Shown: positions 1 to 11,099 of the stretch, in pieces
Position numbering within the stretch: position 1 is the first letter of the stretch
Layout of the letters: the number at the start of each line of letters is the position of its first letter
Assembly (NCBI RefSeq): GCF_964340395.1
Contig: NC_135555.1
Location: 23,533,725-23,597,724, forward strand
Length of the DNA stretch: 64,000 nt
Direction: 5' to 3'
Source of the DNA: Glandiceps talaboti
Taxonomy: Eukaryota; Hemichordata; Enteropneusta; Spengelidae
Notes under the pieces: model-generated
Told to the model about the DNA's origin: nothing
Database searches by the model: none
The model's input: the letters and a program-made list of their open reading frames with translations, nothing else
Position numbers and translations under genes: made by a program

Positions 1-420
<420 letters not shown>

Positions 421-842
421 CTTTCTACAAGGAAATGGTATCCACGCTGAGATGCTACAAACAAGGCAGCAAATTTTCTTGATCGAATATTTTCGCTGTC
501 AAATCTTTTCTTGATATCATCAAACACGCCTGTAGAGTTTCCTGCCAGTGCAGCTTCGACAAGGTCTTCGTAGCCGTGTTTGAATCGTACTGGCACCTGT
601 ACCCCAGGTATCAGACAGAGCGACCTAAGCGTGTCTCGATCTTGGAGTTCGTAGTGTGCTTTGTAGGACAGATACTGCAAATGGAACGGCACACCGCACG
701 TAAATTCGATCATCGATTTCAAGTCCCGTACTCTCGTTTCATATTGCACGATCACCGAAGTCAGCGTTCCGACGGGCAACTTCGCAAATATTTCGAAAGA
801 CTCAGTAAACTTCCCACTGCTGTCTCTCACACCGACATCCAT
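421..842 (-). CDS. ANKUB1: ANKUB1-like protein (ubiquitin-like plus start of ankyrin region), partial
   Basis: A minus-strand exon begins at an ATG (840-842) with an in-frame TAA just upstream. It ends at a donor reading GAAAG|GTAAGC, so the protein continues to the left, beyond the window. It encodes about 140 residues. Residues about 20-85 look like a ubiquitin-like fold (VRDLKSMIEFTCGVP, then LQDRDTLRSLCLIPGVQ). Residues 88-140 (HGYEDLVEAALAGNS ... KFAALFVASQRGYHFLVE) resemble the segment of vertebrate ANKUB1 that joins its second ubiquitin-like domain to the ankyrin repeats. Vertebrate ANKUB1 has an additional N-terminal ubiquitin-like domain. I found no exon for it to the right, so either this gene starts at the second domain or a 5' exon was missed. 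The assignment rests on remembered family sequence. The function of ANKUB1 is poorly known. Confidence 0.65.
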
Positions 843-2637
843 GTTTGTAACTTATACAGTCAATTTGCAGTTTAATCACAGCACTGAATGAGCGTGTGGT
901 AAACAGATTCCTAGATCCTAACTATTTATCTGTTGACATTGCGCCGTTAAAACGATAGGTTGACTGCAAATTCACGCAACACTTCACAAATTGAAAAACA
1001 CAATCTCATAACCGCGACGGTTCAGCAATCCGTAATTGAGTTAGGAAACTAACCAGGCCGATATTTCAAAGATTATGAGTTGCTTACGTACTATAGCTGC
1101 CTTATAAGTTATAATGACTGCATAAGTTATGACACCACTGTTTGTCGATAATTTCTCTGTAGCAATGTTACGTATGTATACACCTGCTCGTCGGCTCGAA
1201 GTGCTTCCTTCTCGAGTACGGCGACAAGTGTTAGCAATATGTTCACAAGTAATGACAGGAGATTTTTCAAATGTCCCCTCGCAACGACCAGGACGTGTTA
1301 GGAAGTTACGAATTTCAAGACCACTATACTAGCTGGAGGTTGTTGTCGTTCACGTGTGTGTAGTTCGGCTCTGTCTGTCTATTGTCCATGATAGCCGTCC
1401 GGACCGATCGAAACGCGAAGGGGTCAAATCCACCCGCTCTGTTGATGCCAACGCTACGGAGACCACGGAGGAAATAGCACAGTTGCCAAGTGTGTGGGAT
1501 ATTCACGGCAAACACCAAGAACATGGCACGATACACACCGCGAACGCCTCAGTTCGTAGCCTTTTCAATAGCTACAGTGATAAATTGAGTTCAATACAAT
1601 GGTCGCGAACACTTCCAAGGGAGATTTATTCACGCCGGGCAAACACAAAAGGCTTTTGAGAACAGAGGTAGCTAGGGCGAACAATGCGGACTGCAATGTT
1701 TCCAATTACAACATTGTATTCAATGCATTTGACAAGGTGACTCGAAGAAAATAAACCTTCATTGCCCAAATGTCATCTTGTAATGTTTATAGTTCTTTAA
1801 ACCGAGCTCAAATTATATCGAATACATGTTAACATAACCCGCCCCTTCCAATTGTAGTGCGCCCCTCCCTATTCTGCTAATGGTCTCGTTCTCAGCACCA
1901 AGGCAACACAGTACGCTACCGGGAGTGGTAGGCTCAGCTTTGTAAAATCCTATAGTACAGTATACCCTAACATAGAGCTGAGCTGTCACGTTTGTAATAT
2001 CCTCAAGTAATGGTCGCTATATGTATTGACACTAGAACAAACTTGTGTTCATGGCAACCAATATTAAACAATGACACACACCACAAAGACATGTGTAGAC
2101 TTTGTAATATCAAAATTATTACATAACTCTAAACTATATCATGCCATATTGATGGTGTTCTTCATCAAAGCTCACAAAATATTCTGTGGTCTGAGTCTAA
2201 AATCAAACTATGATCCGTTATTGAACCAGTTTCAGCCACAGCAAAATGACAACTCGTCACAAATTGTTGACTTGCTTAAATGGACACTGTCTCAACATCA
2301 CCTTGTATTTGCATATTACTGTGTTCCAGCTCAGACAATTATAGTGGTCCGATATGCCAAGCTTTCATAGCAAATCATATGCTACTACACCATAGTTCTG
2401 TCCAGGGTCACTCTTTGAATAATATTTTTTTTGAATATTCACCATAGTAGTTGATGACTACATGTTTAACCAAACACGTGGGATCGCATTCTTAGGATAT
2501 GAAAAGGATCCATGGAAATATATCATTCTATGTAAGTTAAACTGTGTGGTATTCAAGTCATATAAGTGTAGTATAAACTTTGTCAATTTCCAACACAAAC
2601 AGCTTCAGAAAGCTGTGTCGAAAGCTTTCGTCCTTAA
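843..2637. other. Intergenic; no supported gene
   Basis: No exon with recognisable homology on either strand. The part from about 1120 to 1680 is richer in CpG than its surroundings and holds overlapping short open frames on both strands, including a frame starting at about 1599 that meets a GAG|GTAGCT donor. It could be a promoter or first-exon region of a divergent gene, but I cannot name one. The remainder is AT-rich sequence. Confidence 0.4.
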
Positions 2638-2674
2638 ATATGGGCCGCGTCAAGCAAAAACCTACCTGATGGTC
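2638..2674 (+). repeat. Left terminal inverted repeat of the DUF7869 transposon
   Basis: 37 bp, identical to the reverse complement of 6294-6330. The flanking base outside (2637 a versus the complement of 6331 c, g) and the bases inside both differ, fixing the repeat length. Confidence 0.92.
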
Positions 2675-3045
2675 GTTGATACAATGTTGCATAACAAGCG
2701 CTTGAAATGTGATACTTTGTTATGATTGACAGTCACTTTTGTAATCAAGGCGCCTTTTTATTTGATTATTACTAGTCCCTTTCATTTGTTACTGTTTTAG
2801 GTGATCAACATATTTTAATCGCCTTAATGCTTCCCCATGCTGAACACTAAACTTGAGAGTTTGTTTATGTCATGTTTGGGTATAAAAATTACAAATTTTG
2901 ACGATCAAAGTTTGCCCGGATGCCAATCACCGCGAAGTCAATTTGCATATGAAAAAGTGTCCCGCCCAATCTTCTCACTTTCCCTCTTGTTTTTACGTAC
3001 TTCGCTTCGTGTCAGTAGCTCGCTCCCGTATTTTTTCCTGTCAAA

Positions 3046-5754
3046 ATGTGTTCAAGAGTACCCGTAGATTTAAATTTCGATGCGGATCTGCAGCAGCTGA
3101 TGTCTGAAACTCACCGGGATTTCTTGGACGACATCGACACCGAACATCAGCGAAATCAGGTTGTTGACCTTGAATCGGACTCGGGCTGCAGTGATGACCC
3201 TGACAACAATAGCAGTGACTCAGATGTTAGTGGCGGTGAAGTTTCATCACAAGATCTCGCGTCCCGATATATCAGTTCAACTGAAAGTTGTCAGGACCAA
3301 GAATATAATGCTGAATCTACCGTCACTGACGAATTTGAGACAGGCTGTGGTTGTAACAATCGGTGCTACACCAACATTAGTGCGGAACGTGTTTACCAGT
3401 ATCGTCTGAACTTAGCAGAATTTTCGAAGACTGAAAAAGATATTCTGGTGCTGGCAAAAATGGAACACATGGAGAAAATGGGCGAGACAAGAAGGGGCAA
3501 GAAACGTGAATGCCAGAGATTTGGATATGAGTTTGAAGGACAGGAAATATGTAAATATAGCTTACTAAATAACTAATTTATCACTGCAAACCTCATGTCT
3601 CCTCAGTAATCAAAATTGATGCTGGTTTATCATCTTAGCTGAATGCTTAGAAAACCTTGTCAAAAATAGGAAGTATGTGATGACACTTCATAAAACAAAA
3701 TTTGACACAATGATGGATCAACTGACAATAAAAACCAGGGAGGACTGCTGAATACCTCCAAATTCGGATGGAATCTTGGTTATTTAGTCCAGGTTTTGGA
3801 GAGAGAAAAAAAATGATATTTTAAGATTAAAATTGTTTCATAGATCAAGAGCACAATAGACTGTGATCTAAATGCATCACTATTTTAACGCCAAACTAGA
3901 CAAAAACAAAAACAAATCAAGACTACACTATGTTGTCATTATCAGGTAGAATACGGAAAATATACTTTCAAAAGTCCCACATTTTTCTTACTGGTTAACA
4001 ATTCAATTGAATGAAAATTATCACATTTTCAATTACATTTAGGTCACTGTCAAATGACTGAATATAATGATAGATTTGTGTACAAAATATTGAAAAGATC
4101 TTGCCTAGAGGTCTGAGGAATTTGTCACAGTGGGAAAAGAATAATTTGGAATACCTCTTTTGTTTACAATGATTTCAAGTATTAAATACATATATTAATT
4201 GTCCCATTAAAATACTCCTGTCCTGAAAACATTCATACACATATTAGATATTTGTAATTGTATAGTTTTATATAAAGAGAATTCTGTAATGTACTGTGGC
4301 AATGATGTATACGTAGTTTAGTTACACTGATGACAATAGTAATGCATTAAATATAGCGTTTGTAGTGTTCTAATCGCCAAAGATTTTCCTCAGACTGATG
4401 TATATTTCAAATTCATCTGTAGGTAATTCAGAAAGTGGTACAATTTATCAAAGAGTATGCTGGGGAATTTGGTCTTCCGATGCCTGCTGTGCCACGAGGA
4501 AGAGAAGGAACTCCACCTGTATACTTACCATCAAGTGTCACCAAGGAAACCGTGTATTCAGCCTATGTTGAATCATGTGAGCAGTCACAGCCACCCCTGA
4601 AACATGTTGGACTTACAACTTTCAAAAACATTTGGAAAGACTGTGTGCCTCACATTCAGTCAATCTCTCCGCAGACTGATGTCTGTTTTAAGTGTGAGGA
4701 TTTTAGAAAGAAAATAATGTATGCTACATCAGAAGCTGACAAATTATCAGTTACTGCTAAATATAATGAACATGTACAGAAAGCAAAAGAGAGGAGAGAA
4801 TTTTATAAGCTTTGTGTTAAAAAAGCTCATCAGGAGTTTGAACCATTGCCAGAACACTGTAAAATTGTAGGTGTTCATAGTCCTTGCTCTCAAAATTTAA
4901 CTTGTGTTCATTATAGTTTTGATTATGCTCAACATTTTCAGCTTCCACATCAATCTCGACAAGTTGGGCCATTGTATTTCCTTATTCCTATGAAAGTATT
5001 TTGTTTTGGTGTTTGTAATGAAGTCTGTAAGCAGCAAATTAATTATTTATTTAGTGAAGCAGATAGCATTGGTCAAGATGGTAAGAAGAGTGCAGGTCCC
5101 AATAATGTAATTAGCATACTTCATCACCATCTTTCTCATCACAGTCTTGGTGAGAAACAGTGTGTATTTCATGCTGATAACTGTGGGGGCCAAAATAAAA
5201 ATAAATCTGTCATGCATTACCTTTCATGGAGAACCAGTACTGGTCTCAATGATAAAATTGAAATTCATTTTATGGAGCCAGGTCATACTAAGTGCATTTG
5301 TGATGCCTGTTTTGGCAAAATAAGACAGCTATATAGACGTAGTGATGTTGACACAGTTGACCAATTGGCTGATCTAGTTAACAAAAGTGCCAGCATCAAT
5401 GAAAGTCATGTATATAAGTCATCAACACAGTCTGGGGATTTCTGGGAGTGGTATCAGTGGGACACATACCTGTCATCACACCTCAAACCACTGAAAGGTA
5501 TCAGAAAATATCATCACTTTAGGTTTGTCAAAGATAAGCCAGGCAAAGTATTTGTACGTGAGGTTCATGATGATGATGAAACTGAGGTAGATTTAGTTAA
5601 AAATCGTGTGTCTTGGCCACCCCCACCAGATAGTTTTCCTGAAAAACTTGAGTGTGGTGGATTGTCTGATGTACGACACAAGGAGTTGCATGATACATTG
5701 CTACCTCATGTAAGACAACCCTTTCAGCCAACATTCTGTCCTAAGTGTACATAA
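3046..5754 (+). CDS. DUF7869-type protein, probable transposase; two exons seen, a central exon apparently lacking
   Basis: Exon A (3046-3550) starts at ATG in a good context (caaaATG). It has an acidic Ser/Asp-rich N-terminus (residues about 35-80), then a Cys-rich CGCNNRCY motif and a basic segment ending EGQEIC, with donor GTAAAT at 3551. Exon B follows a TCTGTAG acceptor and runs 4423-5754 (TAA). It carries PMPAVPRGREGTPPVYLP, a CxxC (VCFKCEDF), FDYAQ, HADNCGGQNKNKS, PGHTKC..CDACFGKIRQ and a terminal CPKC. These motifs match the DUF7869 family common in cnidarian, amphioxus and hemichordate gene sets. The spaced Asp residues (FDYAQ, HADNC, CDACFG) would suit an RNase H-like DDD site, which is inference. 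Exon A ends in phase 1 and exon B begins in phase 0, and the roughly 50 residues that relatives carry between them (around a PRxHG motif) are not visible in 3551-4422. This copy may therefore be defective. AATAAA lies at 5780-5785. There is no ATG at the start of the long frame in exon B, so it is not a separate gene. Confidence 0.82.
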
Positions 5755-6293
5755 AAATGTTATATACATGTGTCTTGTAAATAAATGAAACAAAGGTCAA
5801 CTTTGAATTATTTATATGTACTTGTCACTGTGTGTGCACTTTCCTCATTATGCAGTGAAATTGTTGTGTACAAATGTATGATGTGTGTGTGTGTGTGTGT
5901 TTGGTGTGGGCAAATAACAGGTAAGCATATATTTCAACTGTAGTTGATGAGCTTTCCCTTTCCATTGCTAATAATCCCTTTCCTAGATCCTGGGGAAATA
6001 CCTTGACAATTCAAATAGGCCACAGTAACAATAAAGCACTCATTGACCTTTGACCTCATATCAATATGAATAAAGCCCCAGTGTGTGTATTCGTATGTAT
6101 GTATGTATGTGTGGCGCAGTACATATAATAGTGTTGGAAATGGAACACCATTGAAAATCAATAAAGGTCAGAGGTCATATTTAAATGAGATTTAACAACA
6201 CTTCCAGTCTGTGTTCATGTCTAAAATTTTATGCTGGCGTCATTTATGTATCAAAGTATCAAAATCTGCTAAAATCTCAATTTTGAAAATTTT

Positions 6294-6330
6294 GACCATC
6301 AGGTAGGTTTTTGCTTGACGCGGCCCATAT
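6294..6330 (-). repeat. Right terminal inverted repeat of the DUF7869 transposon
   Basis: Exact inverted partner of 2638-2674; it ends GACGCGGCCCATAT. Confidence 0.92.
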
Positions 6331-6789
6331 CATAGTGTAAAATAAATCAGTATAGTCGAATCAACAGGTGGCTGTTATCATCTATGGAAGCGTTGCCATA
6401 AAAAAATATATATACAGGTAAATCTAAATATATTCAGAAAAAAATAACCCCAAGGTCAAGTTTTTCTGTCAAGTAGTCTCATACTGATCATGGTATTGGA
6501 CAAATTTGACAAAATTACTGTGATAACTACATTGATAAATTGTGATATCTGTGAGGTTGAAAAGATCACGAAGATGTCAATGTATTTATGTTGATGCTAC
6601 TGGTACAGCTTTGGATGATGGGAATCATGATAACAAATAAAGGAGATAAGATGTAGTGATTAGCATTAGATATAATGTATAGCGTGGTCTAGACAATGAC
6701 TGAGTGAGTCACGTGATGAATGAATGAATCAGAGTGAGTGGATGGGTTGGGAGTTCAACTTAGTGAACTTGACTATCCAACCGATTTCC

Positions 6790-6864
6790 GGACTGACTGA
6801 CTGACTGACTGACTGACTGACTGACTGACTAACTGACTGACTGACTGACTGACTGACTGACTGA

Positions 6865-6895
<31 letters not shown>

Positions 6896-6974
6896 ACTGA
6901 CTGACTGACTGACTGACTGACTGACTGACTGACTGACTGACTGAAAGAATGAATGAATGATGGATGCATGAATG

Positions 6975-7022
<48 letters not shown>

Positions 7023-7045
7023 CAATGACAGACACAATGACAGAC
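6790..7045. repeat. Compound microsatellite (GACT)n-(GGCT)n-(GACT)n-(GACA)n
   Basis: Tandem tetranucleotides: GACT/CTGA to 6944 with a short GGCT block at about 6871-6893, then GAAT units, then GACA from about 6975 to 7021 with a ragged end. Confidence 0.97.
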
Positions 7046-8618
7046 AGGCAGATTTACTAACTGGTCGAAAGGCATAGAGACTGACCAACATGATCTCAGA
7101 TTGATCATGACTACCCATATTAATTACTATATTATCGATAAACTCGATGACGGATGAATATATTGATTGATCAAGCGATTCATCAGTAGCTTATAGATGT
7201 GTCAGGTTGTGTCTTTGGATAGTTTCGCTGGCTTGGTAATAGAATTGGTATACTGTATATATACTTTAGCGTTGAAGAGCACCCATTGGGTCTCCTTTAC
7301 TAGAGTAATGAATACCCAACCCACTAATACAGCTGTCCAATGTAGTAATCATGATGGGTACACACGAGGGAATCTATCACATTTATTGAAAATCTTGCCG
7401 CGTACACACGTCTCACGCTAGCAGTAGTGAACAGTTAATTTACCTAATCACAACTCACTAGTTTCGACGTGAAACACATTTACATTATTTCACGGTTAAT
7501 AAAACTCAGGAGCAGAGAGGTTACAACTTCATGCTCTCTCGACATTAGTGTATTGGCGGTCGTCATGGTAACAAAGCAATCACAACATGGGGTACCCGAG
7601 GGAAGTTTCACAAGTCGACATTTCACCGTGTACATGTATCTACATGGCTGCTTCTGATAACAATACACATACGAAGTGTTGTCTTGAGTAGTCGAAACAC
7701 TTGATGGTTGCCAAGTGTAATGTGGTTGGAAAGCTATGAACTGCAATACAATCGACTACTGGGATTATTAAGTAGATGCCTACCACAATGATTCACCGTG
7801 TTACCCAGGACAGCGCTGTCACGTGTACCTGCAAAACACTATATTGGCAGCCTAACTTACTCACTGTTGATAACCTCTGACATCAGGTCCGATGACATAA
7901 CAAATTAACCCATTTTTTAAAATTGAACGATTTTGTCTATTACCCATGGGGAGGAAGTGTTTCAATCCGATTTATATTTACAAGTGTCTGATTGCATAAA
8001 TTAAAGACCTGGCATTCAGGTTTTTAATGTTGTTCTCCAGAGCATATCGACAACGAAATACTCATCGGTAAACATACTAGTAAAATTAAAGTCACCGGGA
8101 TAAATCACAGACAAGCAAAATATAGTCTGTGGCTAAAATACGTCAGCTTGAATTACATTGAACCAACTATTAGTATGAAATCTCACGTAAAATATAGACA
8201 AACATTTTAGTATTCTCGTGCTTAATGTATTCTAAGCACATTAGTAAACTCTTATAGTGTTGATATACGCTTGGTAGCAATCTGAAATCCACATCCACAC
8301 ATTGTTATCTTTTTTTTTAAATACGTGATGAACGCCGATTGTTTGATTGCTTTAATTTGAAGAAAAGAGAGAACTGTGTTAGAAATGTTCTTGTGCAAAG
8401 TAGAAGCACATTTCTCGAGTGTTTCATTCTTGTGGTGGCATACCACACTAATGCGTTTCATGTATGGCGTTGTTTAACATTCCTCGATGTCTACCACCAT
8501 CAAATATCAGACTAAAAGGTGTTGTCCCCTTTGCCGTGACGATACCAGTATATATATTTGAATATACACCATAATGTACTTATGAAATGCACTTAAAACG
8601 AAATACAATCAATCACCG

Positions 8619-8664
8619 ACTCACTCACTCACTCACTCACTCACTCACTCACTCACTGACTGAC
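8619..8664. repeat. (CACT)n microsatellite
   Basis: About eleven tandem CACT units ending in GACTGACTG. Confidence 0.95.
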
Positions 8665-9954
8665 TGCCCAGATTTGTCAACTTAACAGGGGTTCAACTTT
8701 ATTTACTTTCTGTTCACTAAACTGGAGATTGAATGTAATTAATCACGTCCACAGACATGCAATAATTTTCTTCTTCATTTCTATTTTCATAAGGTGACAT
8801 TCACAGACGGCCTAAGGGTGGGTGGATCGGGCATTGTCAAGAAATTACAACGAGAATCATCATACTTTGTCAACCGTTGAACAGTACAGAACTGCAGTAC
8901 GTGAATAAGTACATTGAGTATTCCATGGACCGAGACATATTTTTCGTGCCACCTAAGATTGACATTGCGGTGTTTTGACATTCAGTCCATGTTTGGGATG
9001 ACCATTCATTTCGAGTACATATGCAAATTACTACAAAGCGTATACAATTAGCTTTACATGGCTTTATGTGGAAGTAAATATTGGCGGCTGTTTACCACTG
9101 AAAAAAATATTTCACCAATTTGAAATTGATTTTAAACTTCCGATCTGTATGTTATTCGTACGTTGTGTGATTTTAAAGATCTTCAAATGGGGACACGAAA
9201 TAAACTGATGATCTCTACATAAACTGATATCTATATTGTTGTTTTTTTGTTTATAGCTGATTTGATTAACTTGTAAAGTGGTTGCCGTCGTTCGGTGTCA
9301 CCTGTCCACAGCTCAATTGTTGTAACGTTGAGTACGTGATGTGGCATATTAAAGTCAGGCTGTAACTACCACCAATGCTATGCGTCAACGCTATCAATGT
9401 TATCTTATCTGTGATACAAATGTCTAAGTTCATAGTCATGGAACGATCATCTATCACTGACAGATATACAAGGTGTAATCACAATAGTATAGTAGAGTAC
9501 TTTAACACCAGATATAGAGTTGTCCGGGAGACCTTGAGCATGGCGTTGACGTGATTTCATATCATTTCTACGTTGCTAGATTAAGACTCTGTGCACCTTT
9601 GACTTTTCGGTGTGAAGTCACTTTGTACTTTAAACACGACAGGCAGTAAATAAACCAATACATGGATAGTTAGTACATGCATGTTTATGAAGATTCGATG
9701 TCTTGAATATTCAGCAATTCGATATATAATCTCCAGGTGTATATAATGTCCTGTATTTAACATATTCGCACTCACTATAATGAGGTCCCGTCTAGTAGAG
9801 CCAGTGTATTATGTACAGTTTACGTAAACGTACCGAGTCTCGGAAAGAGAAAGCATCATGACGGTGAGGGACAAAAAAAAAGAACACTGGGGCTGTTCAT
9901 AGTGTGGCGAAAACATTTCAGTAAATATGAAGTGAAGGAAAAGGGATTGACCAA

Positions 9955-9962
9955 TGACGTCA
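9955..9962. promoter_or_regulatory. CRE palindrome TGACGTCA next to CCAAT, copy 1
   Basis: CCAATGACGTCATCG contains an exact cAMP-response element directly after a CCAAT box. The same block is present unchanged in copy 2 (16256-16263). It may be regulatory, but the match is short and no gene is proven next to it. Confidence 0.35.
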
Positions 9963-10930
9963 TCGTCGTATATGAGTATCGAGGTTTACCAATTACTAGA
10001 CATAATTCAACATTGTCTAGATAGTTGGAATGATATACAAACATTGTGAATTAAAAGTAACCACACAAAGAATTTACGTAATTATACATCTTGTAGGAGT
10101 CCCCTTCAAGCTCTGTGACTCAATCCTGGGACGCAATGTAGCCCCTTTAATGACTACCGCGTGTTTTGCGTTATTCATTGTCAAGTTTATGCGCATGACG
10201 CACTCGGTAGGAACGAAATATACAAATTAATAATAAGGTACAATTGATGGCTTCGACTTTTGTTCGGCAACCTTCGGAGAACAGATCTAGGTCTTGGGTC
10301 AAAGATTAGACATAGTCCAGTTGTTCATCCTATAATGCTTTAATTGTATCCTCATGATCAAAAAGAATTGTGACTCTTGTACGTTTTATTACACTCTGGT
10401 TATATTCAGTCAAACTTTGTCATATTTTCAATAGCGGCCTACTTTTTATTTAGTAATGGAGATCTGCTATAATAGTCGGCAGTATGCAGATGGATGGACA
10501 ATGACTGAATGTAATAAGTGCCATCAAGGTTGTGGATAGGAACTGGTACACGTAACGCGTATTTTGTATTAGGAATTGGTTATTTTGACTTTTTCGCAAT
10601 ATGAACAGAGGACAGATGCTTACGACTGTTTCAATACCCCCCCCCCCCTCGTAAAGTCGTTTTGATGAATGTGTATGTAGTTGTGTGGGTGGGTTGATAT
10701 AGACAGACACAGGAGAAAGTGAATATTACTACTTGAATGCTTTACTACGGAATGATACTTTCCGTAAGCTTATGTATTAATTTTCTTTGCATTTGTGGTT
10801 AGTTTTTGTATATTTATATAAAGTTTTCTTGTCCGTTTCGACGGTTTCTTTCTTGACTATTGGAGTCTCGTAATCCCCGAGATCTTTGTAATAACGATTG
10901 TTGACGCACACACACAAGTCAGAGAACTTA

Positions 10931-10944
10931 GTTGCCAGGGCAAC
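10931..10944. promoter_or_regulatory. RFX X-box GTTGCCAGGGCAAC, copy 1
   Basis: A perfect inverted repeat (GTTGCC, 2-bp spacer, GGCAAC) fitting the RFX consensus GTNRCC-N0-3-RGYAAC. It lies 77 bp upstream of a candidate start codon, the spacing typical of ciliary gene promoters. Confidence 0.5.
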
Positions 10945-11021
10945 AAAAATACCGTACGGTCACGTGTATCATCTATTATTCGTTCGATGACGATTCCATA
11001 ATTCGGTTGTGAGCGGAGACG

Positions 11022-11075
11022 ATGAAAGCGGCGGCACAGTCCTCTCTCCAAAATGCCACAGAAATTCATCAATTT
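11022..11075 (+). CDS. Candidate first coding exon, 18 codons, copy 1; gene unknown
   Basis: ATG followed by an open frame (MKAAAQSSLQNATEIHQF) ending at a strong donor TTT|GTAAGTAC. The same exon and donor are kept in copy 2 (17352-17405) with one codon change (Ala5 to Thr). An X-box sits upstream, which is why I list it. I do not recognise the peptide and found no downstream coding exon. A polyadenylation signal AATAAA near 15457 could end a transcript of this unit. It could equally be a non-coding promoter fragment. Confidence 0.3.
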
Positions 11076-11099
11076 GTAAGTACATGGATTCAAAATACT

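Larger units (their letters stand above)
2638..6330 (+). mobile_element. DNA transposon with 37-bp perfect TIRs carrying a DUF7869-type gene
   Basis: The sequence at 2638-2674 is the exact reverse complement of 6294-6330 (37 of 37), and homology stops abruptly on both sides. Inside these ends the repeats read TGGGCCGCGTCAAGC. The outermost ATAT is shared by both ends, so the target-site duplication may be TA (element 2641-6327) or ATAT (element 2642-6326). The element is about 3.7 kb and encloses exactly one gene (3046-5754) on the plus strand, with a polyadenylation signal. This layout is that of a cut-and-paste DNA transposon. I cannot match the termini to a named superfamily from memory. 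Insertion by TA would fit many DDE/D families. Confidence 0.85.
6331..9473. other. Intergenic; no gene seen, simple repeats only
   Basis: Short open frames are scattered and none shows family resemblance or splice-supported exons. It contains the GACT/GACA microsatellite at 6790-7045 and a CACT microsatellite at 8619-8664. The serine/glutamine and cysteine-rich frames over 6.73-7.12 kb are translations of the microsatellite. Confidence 0.6.

Noticed and set aside
4435-5754. A stand-alone 439-codon gene
   Set aside because: The frame starts at GTG, not ATG, directly after a splice acceptor at 4421-4422, so it is an internal or terminal exon of the DUF7869 gene.
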